A DNA stretch of 64,000 nucleotides, from NCBI GenBank assembly GCA_030549205.1, contig JAUKTV010000004.1:2418001-2482000 (forward strand), in the 5' to 3' direction. Shown here piece after piece: positions 21,842 through 31,722 of this stretch (positions are counted from its first letter, which is position 1; each line of letters begins with the position of its first letter). The stretch is from Apiosordaria backusii. Its lineage: Eukaryota; Ascomycota; Sordariomycetes; Sordariales; Lasiosphaeriaceae. The notes beneath the pieces are model-generated. The model did no database searches and had not been told where the DNA came from. It saw only the letters and a list, made by a program, of their open reading frames with translations. The translations under genes were made by a program, and so were the position numbers.

Positions 21842-22634
21842 GCCTTTCCATCGAGGGGATAAGGGGATGATACAGGTGTTGAGTTTCTGGTGCCTATAGA
21901 TGGGGCGGTACATCATGTTTGAAGAGGGTATGGGTGTCGGGTGTATGGGTTCAGGTTGGTGAGGGTTGTCTTGGGTGACCTAAGTATTCTTCTGGGTATC
22001 TGGTTAAAAGACATGGCTAATCAAACACTTTCTCACTATCTGTCCTTGGATTGTGTCATGTTCCTCAGCAAGTGTTCAAGGAGGGTGAGGTTGGGCAAGA
22101 CCCCTGTTTCCTGAAAGCTTGGGCCACACGCCCCCCCTTCGAAGGAACCCCGCTTATAATGATGGATGCTTCAACTGCAGTCGACCTTGAACCGCAGACC
22201 TTTGAACGACAGCCACGACTTCCTGCATAGAAGGCCGCCTGCTGTCATCCAATGGCGACAGCTACGAACTCTGCGCGCTCCCAGGTTGATGTTTTGCCCG
22301 GCCAGTGAGCTCTTGGAAATTTAATCGATCGAATCAAGTGGTCGGGGCGACCCAAAGACCAGACGCAACCTTGTACACGTTGACGCCTGACAGCGAATGT
22401 TTCTTTTCCAATCCAATTCTCGTGCCGTCCCATCCCCGTCTCTGTCCGCGCCCACGACACCTCGGGCCTCCCTACATCCACGACCACGTCTCTCTCCCTG
22501 TTCTTGCTGCTGCGCACCATCGTTTCGTCGCCCAAGCTGCTACCACGGCACCTGCATGGTGCAGCTCTTACCCGTTCCATTCATTTCGAGTCTGTCCTGC
22601 ACCTCACAGAATCTGGCTTTGCTGCATCGAGGCC
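21842..22634. other. Intergenic: PMP3-type 3' region and leader of the next gene
   Basis: About 800 bases without a supported gene. The frame of the next gene is open from 22305, but the codons before 22635 include no ATG, so this part is treated as 5' leader. Confidence 0.5.
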
Positions 22635-24419
22635 ATGTCTATATACAACACGCCACATGTCCCTCGCCCCGTGGGCTCGGAAAATGCAGGGGCATCTTTG
22701 ATAGACACTTCCTCTCCTGCCCAGGGTTCTTCTCAAGAACAGGAAGCCACCCTTACCACTTCTCATGATCCTGAGCCACCACAGCCTCCTCCTCTGCCCT
22801 CATCATCCTCTGAAGAAGCACCCGATCAGTCAGTGACAGCAAAGTCCAGACGAAGGTCCTTCCCCTTTTCATTCGCCCCTTTGCTCTTTCAGACCAACAC
22901 CACCTCCTCCACGTCCCTTGCCCCATCCACGGCCGAGGGCAAGCCGATTCCTCTCGGAGACACCACGACTGGCGGTCATCATACGTCAGCCCTGCAGAAG
23001 CTGAACAGCACCTACCCGTCCATCAGCGACCCCCGTCACCGCTCCGCCAAGAGCACGGACGCCCAGAGCACCACGTACTCGCAGCCGGTTATCGTGCGGA
23101 CGTATAGCGGACACTCGCCTTCGCAACCAGGGTCATCACAGTCCCGATACCGTCGACAGCCAAGCCACAGCAGGGGGGTATCAAGACGGGTTCCTTTGTC
23201 GGCCTCGGCTAGCCAACCTACTATCGGCAGCTCCAACCTTGATATTGGTGTCGGAAGCCATAGCGAGATTTCACTCGACGAAAGCAATGACCAAGACTTG
23301 ACCACGCCTCACCGAATCCCCCAGTCTAGACACAAGATGCCTTCTTCTTTCTCCTCGAAACCTAGATCCTCTAGTTTTCCCATCCCGCTGCCATGGTCAT
23401 GGACACGTGCCCCCTCCCCCCAACAAGAAGAAGTCAAGCTCCCACCCTTGGAAGCCTTTTCTTTCAAGTCCTTCATCAAAGACGCCACATCACCGGAGTC
23501 ATCATCCGGTGGAGTAAGTGGAAATGACATCTCGGCAGACTTGGACCGCATAGCGGAGATTTGTGCGAGAAGTAGGTACTCGCTGTCGAATCAGTACGAG
23601 GTTCACGTTGCGCCTCACGGGTCGGGTTCGAGTTTTGTTTCTTTGACGGCATCAGGGCAAAGAAGGGGGGGGAGAAATGGGCCGACGCTACAGTCGGACG
23701 AGGAGAATGCCGGGGCGGGGAATCGACGACGGGCTAATGCAAGGAGGAAATCAGTGGCGTATGGGACGTTGGAGACCATCATGAGTAGCAGTAGGAGTTC
23801 GGAGGAGGGTGGTGATGGGGCAAGAACGAAGGGGGCAGGGGAGGTGAGAGAGGAGGTTAGGGGACGGGTGGGGAGGAGGAAAGCTGGAAGTGGGAGTGCG
23901 TCTGGGTCAGGCAAGACTACTGAATCGAGTCATGATGGGGACGATAAAAAGTTGGCGAGGAAGAAGTCGGCGAGTTTTGCCAACGCGATTATGGACTCGA
24001 GTTCGGGGAACCATGGTGGCGGTGGTAGTTCGAGGGAGGAGGGGTTGCTGAGTGAGATTGCGCTGCCGAGGGTGAGTGGGAGTCATTTGGGGGTCAGGAC
24101 TGGCCATTCGGTACAACGGCAACAGCAACAACAACAGCAGCAGCAACCGGCAAGCGCCCCATCACAACAGCAACGACGACAGTATGTGGAAGAGTTACCG
24201 CACGAGGGACAGCAAAACTTCTATACCCACAACAATCAAAATCCGAGAACATCAAGCGGCGGTAGTCTATTCGGAAGCTGGATGCCATGGCAGACACCCC
24301 CGCCGCCACCACCTCCTCATCCATCCTCATCAACCCCACATGCAAGGAGAAATCCCAGAAACGCAGAGGGAAGACTGAGGGAACTCCTCAGAGCAACGTC
24401 ATCCGAAGCTAGAAGGTGA
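22635..24419 (+). CDS. Unknown low-complexity protein with a short conserved-looking block
   Basis: A single-exon frame of 594 residues from the first in-frame ATG. I do not recognise a named domain. Most of it is Ser/Pro/Arg/Gly-rich and predicted disordered. The segment at about residues 300-330 (DLDRIAEICARSRYSLSNQ, followed by a VAPHGSG motif) is unlike the rest: it looks folded, and I believe it recurs in ascomycete proteins of unknown function. Just before it lies PPLEAFSFKSFIKDA. There is a Q-run near 24118-24150, a proline run near 24295-24320, and a basic C-terminus (RLRELLRATSSEARR). No signal peptide or membrane segment is seen. It lies head-on to the Ctk1 gene, with about 1 kb between the two 3' ends. 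Coding is supported by length, uninterrupted frame and composition, not by homology. Confidence 0.7.
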   Translation: MSIYNTPHVPRPVGSENAGASLIDTSSPAQGSSQEQEATLTTSHDPEPPQPPPLPSSSSEEAPDQSVTAKSRRRSFPFSFAPLLFQTNTTSSTSLAPSTAEGKPIPLGDTTTGGHHTSALQKLNSTYPSISDPRHRSAKSTDAQSTTYSQPVIVRTYSGHSPSQPGSSQSRYRRQPSHSRGVSRRVPLSASASQPTIGSSNLDIGVGSHSEISLDESNDQDLTTPHRIPQSRHKMPSSFSSKPRSSSFPIPLPWSWTRAPSPQQEEVKLPPLEAFSFKSFIKDATSPESSSGGVSGNDISADLDRIAEICARSRYSLSNQYEVHVAPHGSGSSFVSLTASGQRRGGRNGPTLQSDEENAGAGNRRRANARRKSVAYGTLETIMSSSRSSEEGGDGARTKGAGEVREEVRGRVGRRKAGSGSASGSGKTTESSHDGDDKKLARKKSASFANAIMDSSSGNHGGGGSSREEGLLSEIALPRVSGSHLGVRTGHSVQRQQQQQQQQQPASAPSQQQRRQYVEELPHEGQQNFYTHNNQNPRTSSGGSLFGSWMPWQTPPPPPPPHPSSSTPHARRNPRNAEGRLRELLRATSSEARR

Positions 24420-25450
24420 GAAAGGTATGGTTTGCGAAACGAGATATGACGAAACGGAACACACACACGCCAGGGGAAAACAGAACGCTGGACAGATAAT
24501 ATATATACAGAGAGCTATGTTGAGAACAGAAAATAAAACACAAAGGAATGCTTTATGTTCGCGGGCGTACTAGGACGATGACTGCCCTCCCTGCGGGCAC
24601 AACATACCAGGCACATGACCTAGAGGCAAGAATACACATGACTACCTACCTACCTAGCTAGATAGAATAAAAACAAACTCTTTGGCTGATTCGGTAGGTA
24701 TATGTGTATATAAAATCCATGTGCAGCTAGCTAGGTACCTTACTGAACCAGTCCAAAGATGCTTTTTGGGCGCACAGAACCAGCCTTCCATAACCACGCA
24801 GAGAGAGAGAGAGAGAGAGGGGAGTCTCAATTAAGTCTGGGTGGCGGCGGCGCGGCGCGGAAGTGGGAAAAAGACAAAAAAGGGGCACAATTCAGGGGTA
24901 AAAGATTCTCTTGGCAACACGGACAACACTCAACACAGCAACTTCTACGTATCAAACGAAAGAGTGACGAACTCCTTGCACACATCCACATAGGTATATA
25001 CAGAGAGAAAGAGGGAGGGATGCCTACCTCTTAAGGATAGTATGATCACATTTCACTTCTTCAAAGCATAGTACTTGATTTGAATCCATTGATTTTTGTT
25101 TTGTGTGTGAGATTCAGAAAAAGGTTTTTGTTTTTTTTCTCCCCCATCTGCATCCACCCACACCCACCCACCACCATACCTCTTTTGCCCAAATCCCTCT
25201 CTCTGTGCTGCCTACCTTGCACTTGGTAACAACACAACTTATAACCATGCATTATACACATATACAATCCAATCGCTTCAGTCATTCCCCCACCACCACC
25301 ACCACCTCACCCAGTCCGATTCCCTTGCCCTTGTATCCTCTTTCCCCTTAATTCCCGGTTATACTTTGGTAGTCGTACACTTCATTCCCTTTACAACCCC
25401 CCCTGTCCCAATCCGCTCATTAGTGAATTACCAACCCCCTCCCCCCCATC
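24420..25450. other. Intergenic region between convergent 3' ends
   Basis: About 1 kb holding the 3' UTRs of the unknown protein and of the Ctk1-type gene. It contains ACCTACCTACCTAGCTAG near 24644-24661 and a GA repeat. No gene is seen. Confidence 0.6.
24801..24819. repeat. (GA)n microsatellite
   Basis: Nineteen bases of alternating G and A in noncoding sequence. Confidence 0.9.
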
Positions 25451-28400
25451 TCACCGTGATTTTGACGAAGAACCACCAGAAGCCTCAACATGCAACCGTT
25501 TTGCCTCCCTCTGAGCGACATCGCCAGCAGCGCTGTTCTCAATCGGCCTCTTTCTATCCCTGCTCTCCTTTTCTCCTTCTTTTGCTGGCTTACCCCCCCC
25601 ACCACCACCACCACCACCTTTCTTCTCCCTCTCCTTCCTATCCTTCTCTTCCCTCTCCTTCTTCTCCTTTTCCCTCCTTAGCGCCTTGGACTCGAATTCA
25701 TGCCAGTCGCCCTGGACGTCTTTAAGTCTATTTCCCTTGTTAGCACCAGATACCATATAAAGGGGATGGGGAGCAACATACTCAATAGCCTGTCTCGCCT
25801 CCGGCTCCTCCTCAGTAAAATACCCATGCCCCAACACCTCCCCCGCCGTGGGCCTCTTCTTCGGATCGTACCGAAACATGCTCCTCAGCAAATCATACGC
25901 CATCGGCGTCACCTGATCCTTGTACTTTTCCTCAAACTGGCTCGCCTGCCTCACCGTCGGCCGCAGCAGCTCAAACCAGGGCATCTCGACAATGTCCGGC
26001 CAGTCTGACCTCGTCGGCGTCCCCAGCACGGAATGGATCTTGTCGAGTTGGTTAATCTCTGATCCATCCCCGGGGAAAATCGCGCGCTTGGTAAAGATCT
26101 CCACCAGAACACACGCAGCAGACCATATATCCACGGCTGGGCCGTATTGCGTTTCCCCCAACAGAAGCTCAGGAGAGCGGTACCAGATGGTAATGACGCG
26201 GTTGGTGTAGTCGAGCTGGTGGTGTTTGGCATAGAACCGGGCAAGGCCGAAATCGGCTAGTTTCAACACGCCCTCGTTGGAAACCAAGATGTTGGCCGCT
26301 TTGATATCTCTGTGCAAGACGCCCCTCATGTGGAGGTAGTCCAACCCTTCGAAAAGCTGTTTGGCAAGATGCTTCTTGTGAGCCGGTTCCAGGCTGTAGT
26401 TTGGGTGATTGAGCAGGCCCGTCAGGTCGTGCGAGAGGTACTCAAACACCATGAAGCACTCGTTCGACTCGACCATGACTTCTTGCAGCTCAACCACATT
26501 AGCATGCTTGAGCGACCGGAGCAGCTTGATCTCTCTGACCGCGGTCACTGGAAAGCCATCACGCTCGCCCTCCATGCGGATTCGCTTGAGGGCCACGAGC
26601 TTTTTCGTGTAGACGTTCACTCCTTTGAAGACTTTGCCATAAGTTCCTGAACCAACCACAGACTCGTTACCCGGCTTGCGGAAGAACACCGACTTGGACC
26701 GCGCGAGATCTTCAGGAAGCTTTGGCTTCTCCTTGAGCCGCTTCATAATCTTCTTCACCTTGCGTGTCTTGGGCGTGGGGTCTGGCTGTCTGCTCGGCAA
26801 GTCGTGTGGTCTGCGGTGGTCGTTCGGACGGGAGCGAGCCGACGCCGGCTCTGTGGGGGCATTCCGCGGGTACCCAGATCTGTCTCTGTCTCTGTCTCTG
26901 TCCCGATCTCTGTCCCTGCCCCTGTCCCTGTCTCTATCTCTATCTCTATCTCTATCCCTCTCCCGATCTCTCTCCCGATCTCGCTCTCTGTCTCGTTCGG
27001 GTTTCGTGGGAGGTGCTCTTTGGAGAGGGTTGGAGGAAGCAGCAGCGGGCTCGCGTGGGGCAGCAGGTGCGTTAAACTTGGACGAGATCTCAGGTCGTGG
27101 AACTGCCACTGACGGCTTGGACGCGGTCTTCATGCTGAAGCTGAATTTGTTGGGCGTCTGTGATTGGGGTCCAGTCGGCGGTGGACGGCTTGTTGGAGGG
27201 ACCATTTTGTCCTCCTTTGGCTCGTCCTCCTTGCTTGTGTCCTCAACCTGCAAATCTTTAGGTGGCCTAAAGGGGTTATCAACATCTTGCATCAACACAT
27301 CTTTGGCTTCCGACTTGTCATGAGCCTCTGGGGACTGATGGTTGCTGGTATGAGATGGATCCGAGCTCCGTCCATCGTTGTGCGTCGTGTTCCACTGTTT
27401 GAAGCCACCGCGAGGTGCCCCGCGGCCGGTACCAAACTGGCCACCTCTAAAACCGCCCGATCCGCCTCTATGCCCACCTCGATATGATCCTGAAGGATAC
27501 TGAGCTGCAGGCCCGGTGGGTGCATATGGCGGATTCTGCGATTGGTTAGAGTGATAATGATTCTGAGGGCCTGTAGGCGGCCCATAGTTGTTGTGTGGAT
27601 ATGATTGGGAATATTGGCTGCTGCGGTGTGAGTTAGTGAACACTGCGTTCTGGAGGTGTCGGACTGACCCTTGAGGCGAATACTGCTGTGGACCATTCCA
27701 TCCCCTTCCGCTCCCAGCATACGGTGATTGAGCTGGCGGTGAGCCATGGAAGGATGAAGTAGGTGTTCCTTGCCCCGACGTCTGGCCGTAGCCACCGCGG
27801 GAGGGATAATTTTGTGGTAGTTGGTGATTGAAACCGCCGCGATAGCCACCCCTCGTCGCCATGTTGACCTCGATACTGTTAGAACCAGATGATGGATCAA
27901 ACTTTTTGGGGGCCTTAGTAGGCTCGTCTGCGCTGACTTCGTTTTTGGTTGAATTAGCTGCCCTTGAATCACGTGGAGATCCGGGGGGAAAAGGCCTGCG
28001 TGGCGCCCGAGTAGAGTTCAGGTCGAAACTCGGCCTGCGGTGTGACCCAGAATCGACAGAAGGGGGCCTTCGAGTACCCCGCGCGGCAGGACTCCGAGGA
28101 CGTGATCTGGATCTCGACCGACGCCGGTGGTCTGCCCGAGGAGATCGAGGACGGGTTCCTGGAGACCTGCTACGTCGACGGGTGGACTGGGATGCAGTAG
28201 CTTCTACCCCACGGGACCGAGATCTCCGCCGTCGAGAAGCGCTCAGCGACCTCGACCGCGCTGGCCGCTTGCTGGTCTTTGACCGACGGTGGTCACGGCT
28301 CTCTGGAGATCTTGAACGCCGGCTACGGGAGGCCGGTGACGGATCACGGCGTGGGGGCTTTGGCGGCAGAGATTTCGGCGCGTCCTTGTCTAATCTTGCT

Positions 28401-29065
28401 GGGCTGCGGTCCCGCCGGGACTTCTTCGGCTGCGACCCTCCGCCAACAGACTGACTGGGGCTGCGTGGGCGCTTGACGGATGCTGGTGAACGCGATGCAC
28501 GTCGACGGGAACGAGAGTCCTGATGATCGCGGCCGTCCTTCTTGGACCTGGGAGACCTCTCCCGTGAACGATGGCGGTCTGGCGAGAAGCGGTGATCGCG
28601 GGGGCGAGCTGGCTCACGGTCACGGTCACGGTCACAGTCACGCTCGCGAGAACGGTCTCGACGACTGTGGGGCGAGCGCTGAGAAGGACGAGAAGAACGG
28701 CTGGGGTGGTGGTCGGCGGTGCTGCGGCTGCGGTCGCGATGGCGATGGGGATAATCAGACTTTGATGGCTGTGGGGACCGGCCTCGGGGAGGGGGAGGTG
28801 GCGGCGGTGGTGGTGGTGGAAGAGAGTGATGTGGTGACGGCGGTTCACGGTGGTCTTTCCTGTCTCGATCTCGCTCTCGTTCGCGAGCAGGTGCGTCGGA
28901 CCGATTCACGGCAGCGGCAGCGGGTGAAGTTGGTCTACGTGAAGTAGTCATGCCGAGATCATGCTCAACCCGAGGGTGGTTGTGTTGGCGTTGGAGGAGA
29001 CGGTGACTGCCATTGGGCGGTGGACCAAAGTTTCGACGCCGACGCTGTGCTGAGGAGTGGTCCAT
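25451..29065 (-). CDS. CTK1: Ctk1/CDK12-type RNA polymerase II CTD kinase with long RS/RD-rich N-terminus
   Basis: A single uninterrupted frame of 1204 residues from the ATG at 29065. Residues 1 to about 400 are rich in Arg, Ser, Asp and Pro (RS/SR dipeptides). About 400-600 is Gly/Asn/Gln/Tyr-rich, and about 685-730 is an RD/RERD repeat. The kinase domain spans about 800-1085: glycine loop GSGTYGKVF, lysine K827 in VALKRIR, C-helix PVTAVRE, catalytic HRDIKAAN with D920, DFG with D938, and activation segment ending WYRSPELLLG. The PVTAVRE helix and the ESNECFMVFEYLSHDLTGLL segment point to the Ctk1/Lsk1/CDK12 branch, which phosphorylates Ser2 of the RNA polymerase II C-terminal domain during elongation, with a cyclin K/Ctk2 partner. 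The tail is a K/E-rich helix with a Gly run. The length and RS-rich front half resemble metazoan CDK12 more than yeast Ctk1. Bur1/CDK9 is the main alternative. Confidence 0.93.
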   Translation of the reverse strand: MDHSSAQRRRRNFGPPPNGSHRLLQRQHNHPRVEHDLGMTTSRRPTSPAAAAVNRSDAPARERERDRDRKDHREPPSPHHSLPPPPPPPPPPPRGRSPQPSKSDYPHRHRDRSRSTADHHPSRSSRPSQRSPHSRRDRSRERDCDRDRDREPARPRDHRFSPDRHRSRERSPRSKKDGRDHQDSRSRRRASRSPASVKRPRSPSQSVGGGSQPKKSRRDRSPARLDKDAPKSLPPKPPRRDPSPASRSRRSRSPESRDHRRSKTSKRPARSRSLSASRRRRSRSRGVEATASQSTRRRSRSPGTRPRSPRADHRRRSRSRSRPRSPAARGTRRPPSVDSGSHRRPSFDLNSTRAPRRPFPPGSPRDSRAANSTKNEVSADEPTKAPKKFDPSSGSNSIEVNMATRGGYRGGFNHQLPQNYPSRGGYGQTSGQGTPTSSFHGSPPAQSPYAGSGRGWNGPQQYSPQGSVRHLQNAVFTNSHRSSQYSQSYPHNNYGPPTGPQNHYHSNQSQNPPYAPTGPAAQYPSGSYRGGHRGGSGGFRGGQFGTGRGAPRGGFKQWNTTHNDGRSSDPSHTSNHQSPEAHDKSEAKDVLMQDVDNPFRPPKDLQVEDTSKEDEPKEDKMVPPTSRPPPTGPQSQTPNKFSFSMKTASKPSVAVPRPEISSKFNAPAAPREPAAASSNPLQRAPPTKPERDRERDRERDRERDRDRDRDRDRDRGRDRDRDRDRDRDRSGYPRNAPTEPASARSRPNDHRRPHDLPSRQPDPTPKTRKVKKIMKRLKEKPKLPEDLARSKSVFFRKPGNESVVGSGTYGKVFKGVNVYTKKLVALKRIRMEGERDGFPVTAVREIKLLRSLKHANVVELQEVMVESNECFMVFEYLSHDLTGLLNHPNYSLEPAHKKHLAKQLFEGLDYLHMRGVLHRDIKAANILVSNEGVLKLADFGLARFYAKHHQLDYTNRVITIWYRSPELLLGETQYGPAVDIWSAACVLVEIFTKRAIFPGDGSEINQLDKIHSVLGTPTRSDWPDIVEMPWFELLRPTVRQASQFEEKYKDQVTPMAYDLLRSMFRYDPKKRPTAGEVLGHGYFTEEEPEARQAIEYVAPHPLYMVSGANKGNRLKDVQGDWHEFESKALRREKEKKEREEKDRKEREKKGGGGGGGGGKPAKEGEKESRDRKRPIENSAAGDVAQREAKRLHVEASGGSSSKSR
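26880..26998 (-). repeat. Hexamer tandem array encoding Arg-Asp repeats in the Ctk1-type gene
   Basis: On the plus strand this is a run of TCTGTC, TCTATC and CCGATC hexamers. On the coding strand they read as repeated RD and RERD units. The repeat is in frame, so length changes by one unit keep the kinase intact. Confidence 0.85.
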
Positions 29066-29494
29066 CGCAGCACGAGATTCGAGATTTGAGTTTTGGTTAG
29101 TTGGGTGACTTCAGTTGGTCAAGGCGGCCCTCTCATAACCGGAGAGACAGGGGTTGTCGCTGCGCTGCGGCCGCTAAAATCCCCAAAGCTGTCAGCCCAG
29201 GAAAAGCCTAGAAGCCCACTGTATCTTTTGCATCAAACCCCACGACGGGAGAGAGAGCAAACTACCTTACCTTACCCGCTGGTAGGTAAGGGTATCTGAA
29301 AACGTCTGTCCTGGCTGTGTGCATCCCCAGCCAATCTCATCAAAGAAACCCCAGCCTCGCCTTGCCCAAACTCGGCGACTCTGGCAGAAAAACCCGATCA
29401 AGGCCAGTTCAGTCCATAAGATGCAAATAAGCCTGTAGTTGCCAAGAGGTGCACCTAGTTGATAAGGTGAAGGAAGCCTTTCCGCAGGTTGCTG

Positions 29495-29510
29495 TTAGGT
29501 TTAGGTTAGG
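29495..29510. promoter_or_regulatory. Telobox-like element upstream of the Ctk1-type gene
   Basis: TTAGGTTTAGGTTAGG lies about 430 bases upstream of the Ctk1 start codon. Such TTAGG-type boxes bind Tbf1/Teb1-like factors in some fungi. Function here is inference from similarity only. Confidence 0.25.
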
Positions 29511-31310
29511 ATCGACCTAGGTGGTGTTTGGATGGTGATGCGTTGAAAAGTCGCAATGGCCTCGAGCTTGGTGGTGAATTGAAATGCCCGAGTCTGCCTG
29601 GCCAAAAATCTCAGCTTGCGGTGTTGTTCGATTGCGTGGTTGCGGTGCAGGTGAGGTGAGGGGCAACTCTCGCCATGGGCATCCACCATCGTGGAAGCTC
29701 TTAAAAGGTGATCAGATCGTTGTCCGTGTCATCAGACCCGTCCGGCTCCCAGATGCTGGGAGCAGGAAACGAAACATTCCCTGTGCTCCTCAGACTTGAA
29801 CTTGGTAGGCCACCATGGCTGGCTCATCCATCGAGTCCAGTGCCAACAAAATCGGCATCTACAAAGAAGGCAAAAAGGCCTTCTCAAACCCGCTCAGAAC
29901 ATGTCATCCCTGCCCTCTAGCCCTGCCCCCAGCTTGAAAGGCAGCCTCAAGCAGCATCTAAATGCTGAGGCTGTTGCTAACACTTGTTCATCAAGCTGCA
30001 GGACCATACTATATACGGCAAGATAAATTTGCTTTACGATTTCCTCCACGACTCCGACGTGCCACAAGCCGCCTTTTACCCCTCAGCTTCATTCATCATA
30101 ACGATGACCAGATTTTGGGCTCCTCTGGATTTGTTAGTGAATGAGACTCTGTCCCTAGCAGCTCTTCTGATATTGTGTTGTTGCGAGTGATATGCTGGAA
30201 AGGTGGCGGCAGCTTCTGGGCAGTGACTGCAGAAGTCAGACCTTGGAAATGTTAGGTACCATGGCAAGACATCCAAGCAGTACCGGGTCACATCCTCTCG
30301 ATGAGACAACAAGAATCCCCATCTGCCTGGCACCTTGCCTGCACGACGAGAAAACCCCGGGATTGACTGTGGTGCGCCAAACCACAAGACAGACTGCAAA
30401 TGCTCGCAAACCGTACGCGGATCATCAAGCAAATATTCCAGCTCTTCCTGAAAGGACCTTGGGCAGATGTAGTGTTGCGATCGCTGTGCTGTAGGGCTTG
30501 CCGCGAGCAACCACGAAGATGTGGACCAGGGCTGTGTGGGGATCTTGGGCTTGGGGAGACCAAGTGATGATTTCACGTCACTGTTGGCAACCTCCTAACC
30601 ATTCCAACTCAAGGGTAATTTATCCATCTGCTTGGCCATCATCTAGATCTGCCGAATAAGAATAGAGCGAGAAACTGCTGGATCGGCGGTGATATGGCGA
30701 GGATGCATGCAGCATGTCTGGCTTTTGAGTGTGGTGCGCAATGACGATCAAAAGCCGCTGGTCGGAGTCGCAAGCTGGGGCATGAACGGCAAGGTCGAGA
30801 TCCCACATGAGGTGAGCGCCTCGACACGAAATGCTAAATCATGCCGTAGTATAAACAGTCCACCATCGCGATTCTTCTTTAGCGAAAGTCACCTAAATGA
30901 CAATGAAAAGGTGTCTGTCCAGTGTATCGAGTCGCCGGTCCTGGTCTGTTAGGTCATGTTGATGACACAGCTGGCTGCGAGATTGAAGCCCCGCACCGAG
31001 CTTGGTTTCCAGGTTGCTGGTCCTCCGTGTTTCCAACCTCGCCGCCATGATGAGTACGTGTGCAGGATAAGAAGACTGCTGCTGGTCGCGGGGCCTTCGA
31101 TCAAGGAGCGCGTGGGTGTGGTTGAAATTCGCGTTGATGTCGGGTGTTTCGCTGTTGACAGTCGGAGAATGAAGTGCTCTGGAAAGAGTGGAATTGTTTG
31201 TGGAAGTTCAGCTCTGGCTTGCGCGCCAGCCAAGTCAGGCGATCCAGCGCACAGTCCACCTGATTAAACCCCGTGACTTCCCAACAGGCTGACGTCCAAG
31301 GCCACGACTG

Positions 31311-31324
31311 TAACCCTAACCCTA
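31311..31324. repeat. Short interstitial telomere-like repeat
   Basis: TAACCCTAACCCTA equals just over two copies of the TTAGGG telomere unit, on the complementary strand. It is too short to mark a chromosome end and could be a telobox-like protein site. Confidence 0.4.
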
Positions 31325-31722
31325 CTGAAAGTCCACACTTGTCAAAGCAGCTGGTCAAATATTGAAGATCCGTGAGTAAATAGGGTGGTGAAAAGTTATG
31401 TGAACTGGTAAGTGAAATTCAAGGCGGGTTGTGGTTTTAGTGGAAAGTCATATTCTGGGGTGGCTCTTGACAGTTCATCAATAGGTAGGTAGGTACATAC
31501 ACAGGATGAAAAGTAGGACGCATCACGGTTTCAAGTGTCAATCAATATTCTTCATTTTTTGCTTTTTGTAATGCTGTATTAAGTATTATCTGTTATGAGC
31601 TACACTCTCTATACTGAGTGCCGCATCGAGTAGAGGATCCTGCCTCTCTCTGTATATGCTGTCATGTACCCTCCCTTCTATCACACTCGCATGTACATTC
31701 TACGACATCGAATCACGAGAAC

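Larger units (their letters stand above)
29066..31722. other. Intergenic region upstream of the Ctk1-type gene
   Basis: About 2.7 kb between the Ctk1 start and the 3' end of the asparagine-rich gene. It holds a TTAGGTTTAGGTTAGG stretch (29495-29510) and a TAACCCTAACCCTA stretch (31311-31324). Open frames near 30076-30576 and 30949-31267 overlap others on both strands and show no family motif. No gene is supported. Confidence 0.5.

Noticed and set aside
27861..28454. Plus-strand frame of about 200 codons across the Ctk1 N-terminus
   Set aside because: Its Arg/Leu/Gly/Asp composition is what the RS-rich sense codons give when read in reverse; no independent coding signal.
30076..30576. Minus-strand frame of 166 codons upstream of the Ctk1-type gene
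   Set aside because: It starts at GTG, not ATG, overlaps a 100-codon frame on the other strand, and has no motif or splice partner.
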